Assembly (NCBI GenBank): GCA_017412025.1
Contig: JAFQOY010000162.1
Coordinates: 1-12,612 of the forward strand
Reading direction: 5' to 3'
DNA from: Clostridia bacterium
GTDB lineage: Bacteria; Bacillota_A; Clostridia; Christensenellales; Aristaeellaceae
DNA: 12,612 nucleotides
Below the pieces are notes generated by a model, which saw nothing but the letters and a program-made list of their open reading frames with translations, searched no databases and was not told the DNA's origin. Positions 1-6,328 of this stretch are shown here, one piece after another; positions within the stretch are counted from its first letter, which is position 1; the number at the start of each line of letters is the position of its first letter. Both the position numbers and the translations under genes were made by a program.

Positions 1-22
1 ACGGCCAGAAAATGATATAGGA

Positions 23-98
23 AGCGGCTTGCAGCCGCTCCTCGCACCGCGCATGTCGCTGCTGCGGATTTCATATGAAGGGGCTGCAGCCCCTTCAT
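23..98. repeat. Two hairpin-forming palindromes downstream of an unseen gene
   Basis: Two strong inverted repeats lie in the gene-free stretch 1-249. At 23-39, AGCGGCT and AGCCGCT flank a 3-nt loop. At 75-98 there is a perfect 24-nt palindrome centred on GGGGCTGCAGCCCC. Both share a GGCT-GCAGCC type core. Neither is followed by a T-tract, so they are not classic terminators. They may be 3'-UTR stabilising hairpins of the upstream transcript or dispersed palindromic repeats. No coding sequence was recognised in 1-249. Confidence 0.6.
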
Positions 99-138
99 GC
101 ATCCCCAAAGTTTAAAACAGACTTTATTGATAATCTGA

Positions 139-160
139 GGGAGCCGGACGGCTCCCTTTT
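139..160 (+). terminator. Rho-independent terminator of the upstream unit
   Basis: GGGAGCC (139-145) pairs with GGCTCCC (150-156) across a GGAC loop and is followed directly by TTTT (157-160). It would end transcription arriving from before the window, separating that unit from the two-component operon. Confidence 0.75.
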
Positions 161-184
161 GGCGTTCGGAAATTCGTCTGAAGA

Positions 185-216
185 TTCATCCTGCATTCAT
201 ATCCATCTGTTATCAT
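185..216 (+). promoter_or_regulatory. Candidate response-regulator box and -10 of the two-component operon
   Basis: TTCAT occurs at 185-189 and again at 196-200, an 11-bp direct-repeat period typical of tandem OmpR/PhoB-family dimer binding. A -10-like TATCAT (211-216) follows after exactly 10 bp. There is no good -35, and the repeats occupy its place, as at promoters that depend on an activator. The same layout recurs at 2347-2378 in front of the PepSY gene. An alternative -10, TACAAT at 223-228, would leave almost no leader ahead of the ribosome binding site. Autoregulation by the gene at 250 is inferred. Confidence 0.6.
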
Positions 217-249
217 TTGTGATACAATATGGAGAAAGAGGGTGATGGG

Positions 250-921
250 ATGAGACTGCTGATTGCAGAGGACGACCGCATGACGGCGGACACGCTGGCC
301 AGGCGGCTGCGGGAGGAACACTATGCGGTGGACGTATGCCACAGCGGAACAGATGCGCTGGATTACCTGACCGGAGCGGACTATGACGTGGCGGTGCTGG
401 ATATCATGATGCCCGGAATCGATGGTGTTGAGGCGCTGCGCAGGGCGCGCGCAGCTGGCGTACATACGCCTGTGCTGCTGCTGACGGCGCGGGACGCGGT
501 GAGCGACCGTGTCGGCGGGCTCAATGCCGGCGCGGATGATTACCTGGTGAAGCCCTTTGCCTATGAGGAGCTGAGCGCGAGGCTGCGCGTGCTGACCCGC
601 AGAACGAGACAGACAAGCAACCGGTTTGAACTGGCGGATCTGACGGTTGACTGCGACAGCCGCAGCGTGCGGCGCGCGGGAGAGGAGATTGCGCTGACGA
701 GCAGGGAGTTTGCGCTGCTTGAATACATGATCCGCAACAAGGGATGCGTGCTTTCGCGGTCGCAGATTCTTGAGCATGTGTGGAGCTATGATTATGAGGG
801 CGCGTCCAACATGATTGACGTGTACATCCGCAGCCTGAGAAAGAAGATCGACGAGGGACGCGCAGTGAAGCTGATTCACACGGTGCGTTATGCGGGCTAT
901 GTCCTGCGGGAGGGCATATGA
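250..921 (+). CDS. OmpR/PhoB-family two-component response regulator
   Basis: A DNA-binding response regulator of 223 aa, the normal length for the family. The receiver domain (about 1-115) shows the acidic pair D8/D9, the phosphoacceptor D51 in VLDIMMPG, the switch T79 and the K101-P102 pair in LVKPF. A winged-helix output domain follows (about 126-220), with LTSREFALLEYM and the conserved end RYAGYVL. The start at 250 is chosen over the in-frame ATG at 229 because a purine-rich Shine-Dalgarno (GAGGGTG, about 238-244) lies 5-7 nt upstream and the homologous sequence starts at MRLLIAEDD. It overlaps the downstream kinase gene by 4 nt (ATGA), so the two are co-translated and form a cognate pair. 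A TTCAT direct-repeat box upstream and at the PepSY gene is its likely target. The stimulus is unknown. Confidence 0.95.
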   Translation: MRLLIAEDDRMTADTLARRLREEHYAVDVCHSGTDALDYLTGADYDVAVLDIMMPGIDGVEALRRARAAGVHTPVLLLTARDAVSDRVGGLNAGADDYLVKPFAYEELSARLRVLTRRTRQTSNRFELADLTVDCDSRSVRRAGEEIALTSREFALLEYMIRNKGCVLSRSQILEHVWSYDYEGASNMIDVYIRSLRKKIDEGRAVKLIHTVRYAGYVLREGI

Positions 922-2252
922 AAAAGACGCCGGTGTTGTCGATTAAAACGCGCATCACGCTCTGGTATGCTGCGCTGCTGGTGTCCATCTGCGCAGCGGC
1001 GCTGTTTGTGCTGGCCGCCGTGTCGGAGCGGGCTGCGGACAAATACTGCCGCGACGCGCTCCTGAGCGCTGCTTCAGTGATCATCGACGAGCTGGATATT
1101 GACGAGGGACGCGTTGAGATCGATTCGGATATTGACGAGGTGCCGGGCGTATATGCGTCCCTGTTTGCGCTTGACGGAAGCCTGCTCTACGGGCGGGACA
1201 GGGCGGAGCTGCCGTTTGAAGAGGGAAGGATCACGGAGGTGCGGATCAGGGAGGATGGCTGGTATGTGTACGACGTCCTTCTGACCGTGCCCAACAGGGA
1301 GGACGTGTGGCTGAGGCTGTACATGTCATCCAACGTGCAGGAAAGCGCGGCGCGGACGGTGCTGGCAAGCGGCGCATGGCTGCTGCCGCTGCTGGCTCTG
1401 CTTGCGCTTGCAGGGGGCCATGTGCTCACGGTGAAGGCGTTCCGCCCGGTGAAGGAGATGGGCGCGCTGGCTGCGTCTATTGCCGGCGGAAGCGATCTGT
1501 CGCGCCGCATCCCCTTTGGAGGCGGAAGCGCGGACGAGCTGCACGATCTCGCGGATACGTTCAATGCGATGCTTGGCAGGCTTGAGGCGGCGTTCCTGCG
1601 CGAGAGCCGCTTTGCGTCCGACGCGGCGCATGAGCTGCGTACGCCGCTCAATGCTATCCGCACGCAGGGCGAATATGCGCTCAGCCGTGAAGACGCAGAG
1701 GAGAAGGACGAGGCGATCGGCAGGATGCTTGAAAAGAGCGGAGAAATGCATGCGCTGGTCGATCAGCTGCTGCTGATTGCACGGATGGATGCAGGCGAAA
1801 TGCGCATGGAGGAGACAATCGAGCTGAAGGTATTGATTGAGCGCATTGCTGAGGATATGGAGCCGGTTGCGCTGGAGCGCGGCATGGATATAGCCGCAAA
1901 GCTCGTGCCGTGCACGGTGATTGGAAACCGCGCGATGCTCTCGCGTGCTGTGATCAACCTGATGGACAACGCCATCCGATACGGAAAGGAAGGCGGATGC
2001 GTTCGGGTGACGACGAATATGGAAGCGGACGCCGTCGTGATTGCCGTTGAGGATGATGGAGACGGCATGAGCGGGGAGGAAATGGCGCATGCGTTTGAGC
2101 GGTTCTGGCGGGCGGACAGCGCCCGAAGCAGCGCTGGTACGGGCATCGGGCTGTCGATTGTGCAGTCCGCCGCGCACGCGCATGGCGGAGAGGCTTCCGT
2201 TTCGCGCGCGCCGGGGGGCGGCTGCGTGTTTGAAATCCGCCTGCCGCTGTAA
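918..2252 (+). CDS. Membrane sensor histidine kinase (HAMP, HisKA, HATPase)
   Basis: A 444-aa sensor kinase that should autophosphorylate and pass phosphate to the regulator encoded just upstream. Transmembrane segment 1 (about 14-35) and segment 2 (about 148-172) bracket an extracytoplasmic sensor region of about 110 residues that matches no domain I recognise. A HAMP linker follows (about 173-225). The HisKA dimerisation domain carries phosphoacceptor H238 in DAAHELRTPL. The ATPase domain has the N box (N347 and N351 in NLMDNAIRY), the G1 box with D380/D382, the F box FERFWR and the G2 box GTGIGLSI (407-414). All catalytic motifs are intact. GGGAGGG a few bases before the ATG is the ribosome binding site, and the start overlaps the regulator stop. 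The terminator at 2316-2348 ends the unit. Confidence 0.95.
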   Translation: MKKTPVLSIKTRITLWYAALLVSICAAALFVLAAVSERAADKYCRDALLSAASVIIDELDIDEGRVEIDSDIDEVPGVYASLFALDGSLLYGRDRAELPFEEGRITEVRIREDGWYVYDVLLTVPNREDVWLRLYMSSNVQESAARTVLASGAWLLPLLALLALAGGHVLTVKAFRPVKEMGALAASIAGGSDLSRRIPFGGGSADELHDLADTFNAMLGRLEAAFLRESRFASDAAHELRTPLNAIRTQGEYALSREDAEEKDEAIGRMLEKSGEMHALVDQLLLIARMDAGEMRMEETIELKVLIERIAEDMEPVALERGMDIAAKLVPCTVIGNRAMLSRAVINLMDNAIRYGKEGGCVRVTTNMEADAVVIAVEDDGDGMSGEEMAHAFERFWRADSARSSAGTGIGLSIVQSAAHAHGGEASVSRAPGGGCVFEIRLPL

Positions 2253-2315
2253 AAACGGCCGGTGTGAGGGAACGATCGCTTAAAAGCAGGCGCATCGCTT
2301 TGTGATGCGGGCAGG

Positions 2316-2348
2316 AGCGGAAGAATTTTCATTTTCTTCCGCTTTTTT
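2316..2348 (+). terminator. Terminator of the two-component operon
   Basis: AGCGGAAGAA (2316-2325) pairs perfectly with TTCTTCCGCT (2334-2343) over an 8-nt loop, followed by a T-run to 2348. A smaller hairpin, CGCATC/GATGCG (2291-2309), precedes it. The T-run runs straight into the TTCAT box of the next gene, so terminator and promoter are packed end to end. Confidence 0.88.
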
Positions 2349-2378
2349 CATTTCAGATTCATCTTGGCGGCGTATGAT
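2347..2378 (+). promoter_or_regulatory. Candidate response-regulator box and -10 of the PepSY gene
   Basis: TTCAT at 2347-2351 and 2358-2362 (11-bp period) is followed 10 bp later by TATGAT (2373-2378). Repeat period and distance to the -10 are identical to those at 185-216, while the spacer bases differ. This is what a shared regulator site would look like. It predicts a start near 2385 and a leader of about 95 nt. Confidence 0.6.
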
Positions 2379-2479
2379 CATGCCATCGGAAGAGAAAAGA
2401 GCGCGGCAGGCAGAAAGGCAGGGCGCGCTGAGAACAAAAGGATTCCCATCCATATCTGACGATCAAGGAGGATACGAAT

Positions 2480-2953
2480 ATGACGAGACTGTGGGTTATG
2501 CTGATGCTGGTTCTTTCGCTGCTGGTGTTTGCGGCGGAGAGCGTATACGCGATGGAACTGGATGCGCCGGAGCTGCAGGCGCCGCTGGCTGCGCTGAAGG
2601 TGAGCATGCCGGAAGCGCAGGTGAACTATGCGATTAAAACGCGCGATGATGGACGCGAGAGCTGGGAGCTGTTTTTTAAGCAGAACAACGCGCTGGGTGT
2701 ATGCAAAATTCCGGTGGACAGCAACACCATCCGGAAGGTGGAACTCTATGACCGCGGAACGGAAGACGCGCTCACGGCGGATCTGGCGATGGAAAAGCTG
2801 AGAAAGGAAAAGGGTGAAATGACGGTGCTCGATCTTGAGCTTGACTGGGACGACGGCAGGCTGTACTATGAGGGCGAAGCGAAGGTCGGCGACAGGCGCT
2901 ACGAGTTTGAAATGACCGCAGACGGCAGGATCATCGAGTGGGAAAGAGACTGA
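2480..2953 (+). CDS. Exported PepSY-like protein
   Basis: A 157-aa protein with an N-terminal signal peptide: positive R3, a hydrophobic core at about 5-19, and a probable cut after VYA near residue 24. There is no lipobox cysteine at that site and no sorting signal, so it is probably released or held at the outer face. The C-terminal half (about 100-157) has the PepSY pattern: a helix (AMEKLRKEKGE), then strands with a DWDDGRLYYEGEA block and an ending of the type TADGRIIEWE. Residues about 32-90 look like a second, more diverged module. PepSY domains are known as inhibitory or modulatory modules near peptidases and sensor kinases. The ribosome binding site AAGGAGG is at 2465-2471. Its promoter box matches that of the upstream two-component operon, so a role as a target or feedback partner of the kinase is inferred. 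Confidence 0.8.
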   Translation: MTRLWVMLMLVLSLLVFAAESVYAMELDAPELQAPLAALKVSMPEAQVNYAIKTRDDGRESWELFFKQNNALGVCKIPVDSNTIRKVELYDRGTEDALTADLAMEKLRKEKGEMTVLDLELDWDDGRLYYEGEAKVGDRRYEFEMTADGRIIEWERD

Positions 2954-2968
2954 TTAAAAAAGTGCATA

Positions 2969-3000
2969 AAGAATCCGCCACGCATCCGTGGCGGATTCTT
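2969..3000 (+). terminator. Terminator of the PepSY gene
   Basis: A perfect 14-bp stem (2969-2982 with 2987-3000) closes over the loop CATC. The core is AATCCGCCACG/CGTGGCGGATT and it begins 15 nt after the PepSY stop. No long T-run follows on this strand beyond CTT. A run of A (2954-2960) precedes the stem, so it would also serve as a terminator on the minus strand. The same core is repeated at 3222-3247. Confidence 0.75.
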
Positions 3001-3026
3001 GGCGTGTCGACAGAGAGCGCTTAAGC

Positions 3027-3174
3027 ACTCCCTCAGTCTGCCTTCGGCATCCAGCTCCCTCAAGAGGGAGCCTCTAACGAAACTTATCAGAAATAAATGA
3101 ATCTTGTTACGATAAGCTAATTTGCTGCCTCCCTCTTGAGGGAGGGGGACCATCCGAAGGATGGTGGAAGGAGT
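3027..3174. mobile_element. MITE-like non-coding repeat with terminal inverted repeats
   Basis: A 148-bp element starting ACTCC and ending GGAGT. Its ends are imperfect inverted repeats of about 46 bp. Read inward from each end, both have ACTCC, a TTCGG-loop hairpin, then the block CTCCCTCAAGAGGGAG. The core (about 3073-3125) is AT-rich, with an inner inverted pair CTTATC (3083-3088) and GATAAG (3111-3116), so the whole element can fold back on itself. It has no coding capacity of its own and would have to be moved in trans. I could not see a convincing target-site duplication. From memory, similar CTCCCTC/GAGGGAG elements are dispersed in gut Clostridia, but I cannot verify a match here. Confidence 0.6.
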
Positions 3175-3221
3175 ATTCAAAGGAACTCAAACAGAAAAAT
3201 GATTTATGCCAACAATCAGAA

Positions 3222-3247
3222 AATCCGCCACGCAGTCGTGGCGGATT
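3222..3247 (-). terminator. Terminator of the GH43 gene (probably bidirectional)
   Basis: AATCCGCCACG (3222-3232) pairs perfectly with CGTGGCGGATT (3237-3247) over a 4-nt loop. Read on the minus strand, the stem is followed by TTTTCTG, 17 bp after the GH43 stop. The sequence is nearly the same as the hairpin at 2971-2998, differing at two loop-proximal bases. Confidence 0.75.
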
Positions 3248-3264
3248 CTTTGTGCACTTCGGGA

Positions 3265-4665
3265 TTATTCGGCTGCGCCCAGCAGCATGACCTCGCCCAC
3301 GAGGCTTTCGCCGGAGAAGAAAAGCTCAAGCGAGGTGATTTCGGTCGGCTCAAAGCTCAGGCAGACAAATTCGCCGGGTTTTGCCGGATCGCAGACGAGC
3401 GTAAAGTCCGCCGTCAGACTGCCGTTGACAATCGCCTGGCCGCTGATGGATGCGCCCTGCGCGGGATAGATGATGAGCATGTCGCCCGTCACCGGCGTAT
3501 CCCACGTGAAGGCAGCCGCACTGCCGGTGAACGTATAGGCCTGCGAGGCGGCGCTCTGGCAGGTATCGCCGTCGGTCAGCAGCCGTACATTTTCGTCGGA
3601 AGAGGATGCGGCGGCCATATGATTGACAAGCCCCAGATCATCAAGCGGGCGCAGCTGGGGAGTGAGGGTCGGGCCGTTGATGTAGGCCGTGCCGTCGGCG
3701 TGGAAACCGACGCGGTCGATATTCAGCTGGCGGTTTCCGCTGGGCGCCTGCGGATAGGTGTGCGTGTGATAGGAGGTAAAGATTTCGTCGCCGACGGTGA
3801 AGAAGCTGTTGTGGCCGGGGCCGGAGACGATCACCTTGTCGGAAGTCTCAACGTAATTGAGGATGGGGTTGTTCGCCTGCTTGACGTACGGCCCCATCGG
3901 ATGATCGGCAACGGCGACGCCGAGGCTGTATTCCTTGGAGGCGTAGTAATTGGCGCTGTAGAAGAGGTAGTACTTTCCGCCGTGCTTGAGTACGGCAGGC
4001 CCTTCGTTCCAGCGGTAGTCGCCGGAGACGAGCTCCCACGCCGCATCGGGCTGCGTGAGCAGGACGGGTTCTCCGACGGCGGAGAGCAGGTCCGGCGCGA
4101 GCTGAACGCCGTAGAGATGGCTTTCGTGGTTGCTGCCCACGACGTTTTCCGAACAGTCGCGGGAATAGATCATGTACGGCGTGCCGTTGTCGTCATAGAC
4201 AAGCGTGCCGTCGATGACCGCATAGCCAAAGTCAAACAGCGGGCCGCCGATAGCGTCTTCGTACGGTCCCTGGGGCGTATCGGACACGGCGACGCCCATG
4301 CGCAGGCTGCCGGTCTCCTTCTGCCTGCCGGTGAAGAACATGTAATACCGGCCGTTGACGGCATAAACCTCCGGCGCCCAGTAATCGCCGGAAACCCACT
4401 GGATCTTTTTGACAGCCTTTTCCTTGGTGAAGGCTGTCAGGTCTGCGCTGCGCCAGACGTTGAAGCCGATGGTGCCGCCGGTGGCAAACGTGAAGTACTC
4501 TCCGTCAGCCTTGAGTACGTGCGGATCGCCGATGTCCTTGACGGCGCGGGGATTGGCGGCAAAACGCGACGCATCCGTCTGCGTAAGGGGAAGCGGCTGC
4601 GCAGCGGCGGAAACGGCGCCGAGAAGCAGAAGGGAAAGCGTCAGAATCAGAATTCTTTTGAGCAT
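3265..4665 (-). CDS. Secreted glycoside hydrolase family 43 enzyme
   Basis: A 466-aa exported glycosidase of the five-bladed beta-propeller GH43 type, whose characterised members act mainly on alpha-L-arabinosides or beta-xylosides. A signal peptide spans about 1-23 (K3, R4, a leucine-rich core, SAAAQ). The catalytic trio is visible: D47 in IGDPHV as general base, D152 in VIDGTL as pKa modulator, and E221 in WNEGPA as general acid. WAPEVY (96-101) is also typical, and the histidines of SYHTHTYP (about 299-302) fit the conserved core histidine. Residues about 350-466 form a separate beta-rich domain, possibly discoidin-like and carbohydrate-binding. The start at 4665 is preferred because AAAGGAG lies 8 nt upstream and the signal peptide begins there. 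The longer reading to 4746 runs into the promoter. It has no cell-wall anchor and is monocistronic. The substrate cannot be fixed from sequence alone. Confidence 0.9.
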   Translation of the reverse strand: MLKRILILTLSLLLLGAVSAAAQPLPLTQTDASRFAANPRAVKDIGDPHVLKADGEYFTFATGGTIGFNVWRSADLTAFTKEKAVKKIQWVSGDYWAPEVYAVNGRYYMFFTGRQKETGSLRMGVAVSDTPQGPYEDAIGGPLFDFGYAVIDGTLVYDDNGTPYMIYSRDCSENVVGSNHESHLYGVQLAPDLLSAVGEPVLLTQPDAAWELVSGDYRWNEGPAVLKHGGKYYLFYSANYYASKEYSLGVAVADHPMGPYVKQANNPILNYVETSDKVIVSGPGHNSFFTVGDEIFTSYHTHTYPQAPSGNRQLNIDRVGFHADGTAYINGPTLTPQLRPLDDLGLVNHMAAASSSDENVRLLTDGDTCQSAASQAYTFTGSAAAFTWDTPVTGDMLIIYPAQGASISGQAIVNGSLTADFTLVCDPAKPGEFVCLSFEPTEITSLELFFSGESLVGEVMLLGAAE

Positions 4666-4717
4666 GGGAAAAGCTCCTTTCCGTGGTGTGTCTGTAACAG
4701 GTGCTTCATATGGACTC

Positions 4718-4746
4718 ATTATACAGGATGCGCTGCGGCAATACAA
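4718..4746 (-). promoter_or_regulatory. Sigma-A-type promoter of the GH43 gene
   Basis: On the minus strand, TTGTAT (4746-4741) is separated by 17 bp from a consensus TATAAT (4723-4718). Transcription would start near 4711, leaving a leader of about 45 nt before the ATG at 4665. This also argues against translation starting at 4746. Confidence 0.8.
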
Positions 4747-4830
4747 GGATGAAGGGAGGAAGTATACGCGGCGATGGGCGCGGAAAAAGGCATTCGGCGT
4801 TATAATTGCTTGATATGACCCTGATTATTG

Positions 4831-4858
4831 ATGACAAGCGCGAAATCTGTGGTATAAT
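4831..4858 (+). promoter_or_regulatory. Sigma-A-type extended -10 promoter of trpB
   Basis: ATGACA (4831-4836, five of six matches to TTGACA), a 16-bp spacer and TATAAT (4853-4858), the latter preceded by TGG, which makes an extended -10. The predicted leader is only about 29 nt. That leaves no room for a T-box, a TRAP site or an attenuating trp leader peptide, so regulation by transcript attenuation is unlikely. Confidence 0.8.
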
Positions 4859-4893
4859 GGGTTCATCTTTTCAGTACGCAGGAGGTCATGACC

Positions 4894-6111
4894 ATGGACT
4901 ACCGTACATATCTGCGCTATACGCCCGACGCAAAGGGCAACTTTGGCGAATACGGCGGCGCGGTGCTGCCCGACGAGCTGAAGGCTGCTTTTGCCGAGAT
5001 CACCGAGGCTTATCAGACAATCTGCCACAGCGCGCAGTTCATCAATGAGCTGCGCAGAATCCGCAAGGATTTTCAGGGCCGACCCACGCCGGTGTATCAC
5101 TGCGAGCGCCTTTCTCGCGTGGTGGGCGGCGCGCAGATCTATATCAAGCGCGAGGATCTCAACCATACCGGCGCGCACAAGCTCAACCACTGCATGGGCG
5201 AGGGACTTCTGGCCAAGTACATGGGCAAGAAGAAGCTCATCGCGGAGACGGGCGCAGGCCAGCACGGCGTTGCGCTGGCGACGGCGGCGGCGTTCTTCGG
5301 CCTGGAGTGTGAGATTCACATGGGCACGGTGGATATCGCCAAGCAGGCGCCCAACGTCACCCGTATGAAGATCCTCGGCGCCAAGGTTGTGCCGGTCACG
5401 CACGGCCTGCAGACGCTCAAGGAGGCAGTCGATTCCGCGTTCGAGGCGTATGCCCGCGATTATAAGGACGCCATTTACTGCATCGGCAGCGTTCTGGGCC
5501 CGCATCCCTTCCCGCTGATGGTCCGCGATTTTCAGATGGTCATCGGCTCGGAGATGCGCGACCAGTTCAAGGAAATGACGGGTCTTGAGCCGGACGCCGT
5601 CTGCGCGTGCGTCGGCGGCGGCAGTAACTCCATCGGCACGTTTGTTCCGTTCCTGGATTCCACGACCGATCTTTACGGCGTGGAGCCCTTGGGCAAGGGC
5701 GATAAGCTGGGCGACCACGCCGCGTCGATGAAGTACGGCACGCCGGGCGTGATGCATGGCTTTAAGAGCATCATGCTCAAGGATGAGAACGGCGAGCCGG
5801 CGCCGGTGTATTCCATCGCCAGCGGTCTGGATTATCCGTCCGTCGGCCCGGAGCATGCGTATCTGCATGATCTCGGCCGCGTGAAGTATGAATCCGTGAC
5901 CGACGAAGAGGCTGTGCAGGCGTTCTATGCGCTCAGCCGCTATGAGGGCATCATTCCGGCGCTGGAGAGCGCACATGCCGTTGCCTTTGCCATGCGCAAG
6001 GCGAAGGAGATGAAGACGGGTTCCATCCTCGCCACGCTCAGCGGACGCGGCGACAAGGATATCGACTACGTCGTGGAGCACTACGGTTACGGCGAGCAGT
6101 TCGGTTTCTGA
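4894..6111 (+). CDS. trpB: Tryptophan synthase beta chain (stand-alone)
   Basis: A PLP enzyme that condenses indole with L-serine to give L-tryptophan in the cytoplasm. The 405 aa match the normal TrpB length. Visible signatures are [16 protein letters not shown] with the PLP-binding lysine K96, AETGAGQHG with the catalytic glutamate E118, the phosphate loop GGGSN (241-245), [11 protein letters not shown] with D313, and LSGRGDKD with the PLP-nitrogen serine S383. This is the TrpB1 type, not the longer TrpB2. It is somewhat diverged: [10 protein letters not shown] replaces the usual HKxNxxxGQ run. The start at 4894 is chosen over 4888 because GGAGG (4881-4885) lies 8 nt from it but only 2 nt from the other. 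No trpA or other trp gene adjoins it; both neighbours are glycosidases. It may work with a trpA elsewhere or salvage free indole. The promoter and terminator mark it as monocistronic. Confidence 0.95.
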   Translation: MDYRTYLRYTPDAKGNFGEYGGAVLPDELKAAFAEITEAYQTICHSAQFINELRRIRKDFQGRPTPVYHCERLSRVVGGAQIYIKREDLNHTGAHKLNHCMGEGLLAKYMGKKKLIAETGAGQHGVALATAAAFFGLECEIHMGTVDIAKQAPNVTRMKILGAKVVPVTHGLQTLKEAVDSAFEAYARDYKDAIYCIGSVLGPHPFPLMVRDFQMVIGSEMRDQFKEMTGLEPDAVCACVGGGSNSIGTFVPFLDSTTDLYGVEPLGKGDKLGDHAASMKYGTPGVMHGFKSIMLKDENGEPAPVYSIASGLDYPSVGPEHAYLHDLGRVKYESVTDEEAVQAFYALSRYEGIIPALESAHAVAFAMRKAKEMKTGSILATLSGRGDKDIDYVVEHYGYGEQFGF

Positions 6112-6134
6112 TACCGGACCGGAAAAAGCACATG

Positions 6135-6166
6135 AATCCATCGGGCAGACGCCCGGTGGATTTTTT
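6135..6166 (+). terminator. Terminator of trpB
   Basis: AATCCATCGGGC (6135-6146) pairs with GCCCGGTGGATT (6151-6162), with one wobble pair, over an AGAC loop. It is followed by a T-run to 6166. It starts 23 nt after the trpB stop and separates trpB from the mannosidase unit. Confidence 0.92.
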
Positions 6167-6224
6167 GGTTTCGCCGCGCACGAAGGATATTTCAGATTTT
6201 TTGGAAGAATTTTATCAGAGGTGA

Positions 6225-6253
6225 TTGAAAAAGAGCGCGCAAAACGGTATGAT
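6225..6253 (+). promoter_or_regulatory. Sigma-A-type promoter of the GH38-regulator unit
   Basis: TTGAAA (6225-6230), a 17-bp spacer and TATGAT (6248-6253). The predicted start is near 6260, giving a leader of about 70 nt. A single GGAAC (6270-6274), the half-site seen four times at the GH2 promoter, lies just downstream of the start, but it has no inverted partner here. The promoter overlaps the potential GTG codon at 6221, which supports the later start at 6329. Confidence 0.7.
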
Positions 6254-6328
6254 CAGAACAAAGAAAACGGGAACCGTCTGTCAAAGGGACAAAATAATGA
6301 CACAATGGCAGAAAAAGGGGGATACGGT

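Noticed and set aside
4705..4719. TTCAT followed by CTCAT near the GH43 promoter as a third response-regulator box.
   Set aside because: The period is 10 rather than 11 bp, the second repeat is imperfect, and it overlaps the minus-strand -10 instead of lying upstream of it.
4666..4746. A longer GH43 start on the minus strand.
   Set aside because: It overlaps the -35/-10 of the gene, and the signal peptide begins at the ATG at 4665, which has AAAGGAG upstream.
3136..4752. A 538-codon plus-strand frame opposite GH43.
   Set aside because: It begins inside the repeat element and terminator, has no ribosome binding site, and its translation is shadow-like. The minus strand carries intact GH43 catalytic motifs with a promoter and ribosome binding site.
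4801..4806. A TATAAT hexamer as a second trpB promoter.
   Set aside because: No -35-like sequence lies at 16-18 bp upstream. The extended -10 at 4853-4858 is far better placed.
4859..4893. A T-box or trp attenuator leader ahead of trpB.
   Set aside because: The predicted leader is about 29 nt and holds no hairpin, terminator or tryptophan-rich peptide.
6221..6328. An N-terminal extension of GH38 from the GTG at 6221.
   Set aside because: It overlaps a good sigma-A-type promoter and lacks a ribosome binding site. The ATG at 6329 has a well-placed purine-rich site.
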